Of a stretch of DNA of 7,893 bases, positions 6,418 through 7,893 are shown one piece after another. Position 1 is the first letter of the stretch; every line of letters begins with the position of its first letter. The position numbers and the translations under genes are program-made. The stretch spans positions 1-7,893 of the forward strand of contig JAUYSN010000203.1 of assembly GCA_030696235.1 (NCBI GenBank). The letters run 5' to 3'. The stretch is from Sulfuricella sp. (lineage in GTDB: Bacteria > Pseudomonadota > Gammaproteobacteria > Burkholderiales > Sulfuricellaceae). Under the pieces are notes generated by a model that worked only from the letters and a program-made list of their open reading frames with translations, had not been told where the DNA came from and did not search any database.

Positions 6418-6933
6418 ATGGCTAAATTTGAGAAAAACCAGCAAGAAGATCGCGGTGATGGCCTGCAGGAAAAAATGATTGGCGTCAATCGTGTGACCAA
6501 AGTGGTCAAGGGCGGCCGGATCATGGCCTTCGCAGCGTTGACCGTAGTGGGTGATGGTAGCGGTAGTGTTGGCATGGGCAAGGGCAAGTCGCGTGAAGTG
6601 CCGGTTGCCGTGCAAAAAGCCATGGAAGATGCACGGCGCAACTTGATCAAAGTTAACCTGAAGAAGGGTACTTTGCACCACGCCGTAATCGGACGTCATG
6701 GCGCTGCCAAGGTTTACATGCAGCCGGCTTCCGAAGGTACCGGTATTATTGCCGGTGGCCCAATGCGTGCGATTTTCGAGGTGATGGGCGTGCATAACGT
6801 TCTCGCCAAGTGCATCGGCTCGACCAACCCGTACAATATTGTGCGCGCCACCCTCAACGGCTTGAAGCAGATGAATACGCCGTCCGAGATTGCGGCCAAG
6901 CGCGGCAAGACTGTCGAAGAGATCATGGGGTAA
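6418..6933 (+). CDS. rpsE: 30S ribosomal protein S5
   Basis: S5 (uS5) lies at the mRNA entry channel with S3 and S4 and affects decoding accuracy; its N-terminal loop forms part of the spectinomycin region. The protein shows the dsRNA-binding-like N domain, with [20 protein letters not shown] (23-42) and the [18 protein letters not shown] segment (52-69), then the C domain with [14 protein letters not shown] (101-114) and [12 protein letters not shown] (134-145). Three consecutive start codons, TTG 6412, ATG 6415 and ATG 6418, are in frame. The last is chosen because GGGG at 6408-6411 is 6 nt from it and MAKFEK is a natural start, giving 171 residues. Thr in place of E. coli Ser22 in the loop is a mild change. 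Confidence 0.97.
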   Translation: MAKFEKNQQEDRGDGLQEKMIGVNRVTKVVKGGRIMAFAALTVVGDGSGSVGMGKGKSREVPVAVQKAMEDARRNLIKVNLKKGTLHHAVIGRHGAAKVYMQPASEGTGIIAGGPMRAIFEVMGVHNVLAKCIGSTNPYNIVRATLNGLKQMNTPSEIAAKRGKTVEEIMG

Positions 6934-6936
6934 GTG

Positions 6937-7131
6937 ATGGTAAAGGCAAATAAATCTACCAAGGTGAAGGTTACTCAGATCAAGAGCGTGATCGGCACCA
7001 TAGAGTCTCACCGTGCTTGTGTGCGAGGTTTGGGTTTGAAGCGCATTGGTCATACGGTTGAAGTTGAAGATACGCCATCAGTTCGTGGCATGATCAACAC
7101 CGTTTACTATCTGGTGAAGTGCGAGGGCTAA
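6937..7131 (+). CDS. rpmD: 50S ribosomal protein L30
   Basis: L30 (uL30) is a small 23S rRNA-binding protein, present in many but not all bacteria. The 64-residue product contains [13 protein letters not shown] near the N-terminus, the family signature [20 protein letters not shown] (residues 30-49) and [15 protein letters not shown] at the end. It is slightly longer than the 59 residues of E. coli owing to a few extra N-terminal residues. A GTG at 6934 sits directly after the rpsE stop with ATG at 6937 next to it; the ATG is favoured because GGGG at 6927-6930 is 6 nt away. It directly abuts rplO. Confidence 0.96.
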   Translation: MVKANKSTKVKVTQIKSVIGTIESHRACVRGLGLKRIGHTVEVEDTPSVRGMINTVYYLVKCEG

Positions 7132-7572
7132 ATGCAACTGAATACTATCAAGCCTGCCGATGGCAGCAAAAAAGCAGCGAAGCGCGTTGGTCGCGGCATT
7201 GGCTCTGGCAGTGGAAAGACCTGCGGTCGCGGGCATAAGGGTCAGAAATCGCGTTCTGGTGGCTTCCACAAGGTGGGTTTTGAGGGCGGTCAAATGCCTT
7301 TGCAACGTCGCCTGCCCAAGCGTGGCTTCGTCTCCCTGGCCAAGGTCCGCGGCGAAACCGCCGAAGTGCGACTGTCGGAAATCAACAATCTGCCGGTAGA
7401 CACGATTGATCTGTTGGTGCTGAAGCAAGCCAACGTGATTTCGGGTTCCGCGCTGAGCGTTAAGGTCTTCCTGTCCGGTGAAATTACACGTGCCGTAACG
7501 CTGCAGGGTCTGCTCGTCACCAAAGGTGCACGTGCAGCGATTGAAGCCGCTGGCGGCAAGATCGCGGAATAG
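7132..7572 (+). CDS. rplO: 50S ribosomal protein L15
   Basis: L15 (uL15) is a late-binding large-subunit protein with a long basic N-terminal extension threading through 23S rRNA. The 146-residue product has this glycine- and arginine-rich part, [20 protein letters not shown] (18-37), followed by [17 protein letters not shown] (50-66) and a globular C-domain that includes [17 protein letters not shown] (128-144). Usual length is about 144. The ATG at 7132 follows the rpmD TAA with no gap; the GAGGG at 7122-7126 inside rpmD is the likely ribosome binding site. Codon use and composition match the neighbours. Confidence 0.98.
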   Translation: MQLNTIKPADGSKKAAKRVGRGIGSGSGKTCGRGHKGQKSRSGGFHKVGFEGGQMPLQRRLPKRGFVSLAKVRGETAEVRLSEINNLPVDTIDLLVLKQANVISGSALSVKVFLSGEITRAVTLQGLLVTKGARAAIEAAGGKIAE

Positions 7573-7580
7573 GACAGATC

Positions 7581-7893
7581 TTGGCTATTGCAGGTAATTC
7601 GTTGCTCAGCGCGGCAGGGGCAGGCAAATTCGGTGATCTGAAGAAGCGGTTGCTTTTCGTCTTGGCTGCCTTGGTCGTTTTTCGCATCGGAACTTTTATT
7701 CCCGTGCCCGGGATTGATCCGATGGCGCTCGAGTCGCTGTTTAAGTCACAATCGGGCGGCATACTCGGCATGTTCAACATGTTTTCGGGTGGCGCATTGT
7801 CGCGCTTCAGTGTGTTCGCGCTGGGCATCATGCCGTACATTTCGGCCTCGATTATCATGCAGTTGATGACGGTCGTGTCGCCTCAGTTGGAGC
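7581..7893 (+). CDS. secY: Preprotein translocase subunit SecY, N-terminal part
   Basis: SecY is the membrane channel of the Sec translocon. The first 104 codons are visible, and the reading frame is open to the window edge. The protein begins with a polar lead ending GKFGDLKKR, then a first hydrophobic span of about 20 residues (roughly 24-43) ending in the conserved IPVPGID (40-46). The plug region follows with [20 protein letters not shown] (63-82), then [12 protein letters not shown] (84-95), both strongly conserved in proteobacterial SecY. No ATG is available upstream of codon 48, and the best start is TTG at 7581, with AGGA (7571-7574, at the rplO stop) 6 nt before it. Conserved lead residues support this start. 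Confidence 0.95.
   Translation, partial: MAIAGNSLLSAAGAGKFGDLKKRLLFVLAALVVFRIGTFIPVPGIDPMALESLFKSQSGGILGMFNMFSGGALSRFSVFALGIMPYISASIIMQLMTVVSPQLE

Overview
This window is a stretch of bacterial chromosome made almost entirely of the conserved S10-spc ribosomal protein cluster. All genes are on the + strand. The gene order, the Enterobacteria-like protein sequences, the zinc-free 101-residue S14 and the SecY N-terminus point to a proteobacterium. The protein flavour and moderate-to-high GC look most like a betaproteobacterium, possibly a Nitrosomonadales relative; that placement is inference by eye, not a search result.

Layout: bases 1-19 hold the last codons of rplD (L4), whose stop overlaps the rplW start as ATGA. 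The distal half of the S10 operon follows: rplW (L23), rplB (L2), rpsS (S19), rplV (L22), rpsC (S3), rplP (L16), rpmC (L29) and rpsQ (S17), ending at 3372. Junctions here are 11 nt or less, or overlap by 4 to 17 nt. A 141-nt gap (3373-3513) is the only substantial non-coding stretch. It holds four stem-loops and a plausible sigma70 promoter. The spc operon then runs rplN (L14), rplX (L24), rplE (L5), rpsN (S14), rpsH (S8), rplF (L6), rplR (L18), rpsE (S5), rpmD (L30), rplO (L15) and secY, which starts at a TTG codon and runs off the right edge.

The genes build the two ribosomal subunits in matched amounts. L23 and L29 line the nascent-chain exit, L2 and L16 lie near the peptidyl transferase centre, L5 and L18 bind 5S rRNA, and S3, S5, S8, S14, S17 and S19 shape the small subunit. 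SecY links translation to protein export. Shine-Dalgarno sites often sit in the last codons or stop of the preceding gene, which suggests translational coupling.

No mobile element, CRISPR array, tRNA, rRNA, broken gene or undescribed system was found. The observations most worth checking are the structured rpsQ-rplN spacer with its candidate spc promoter, the TTG start of secY and a small in-frame tandem repeat in the tail of rpsC.
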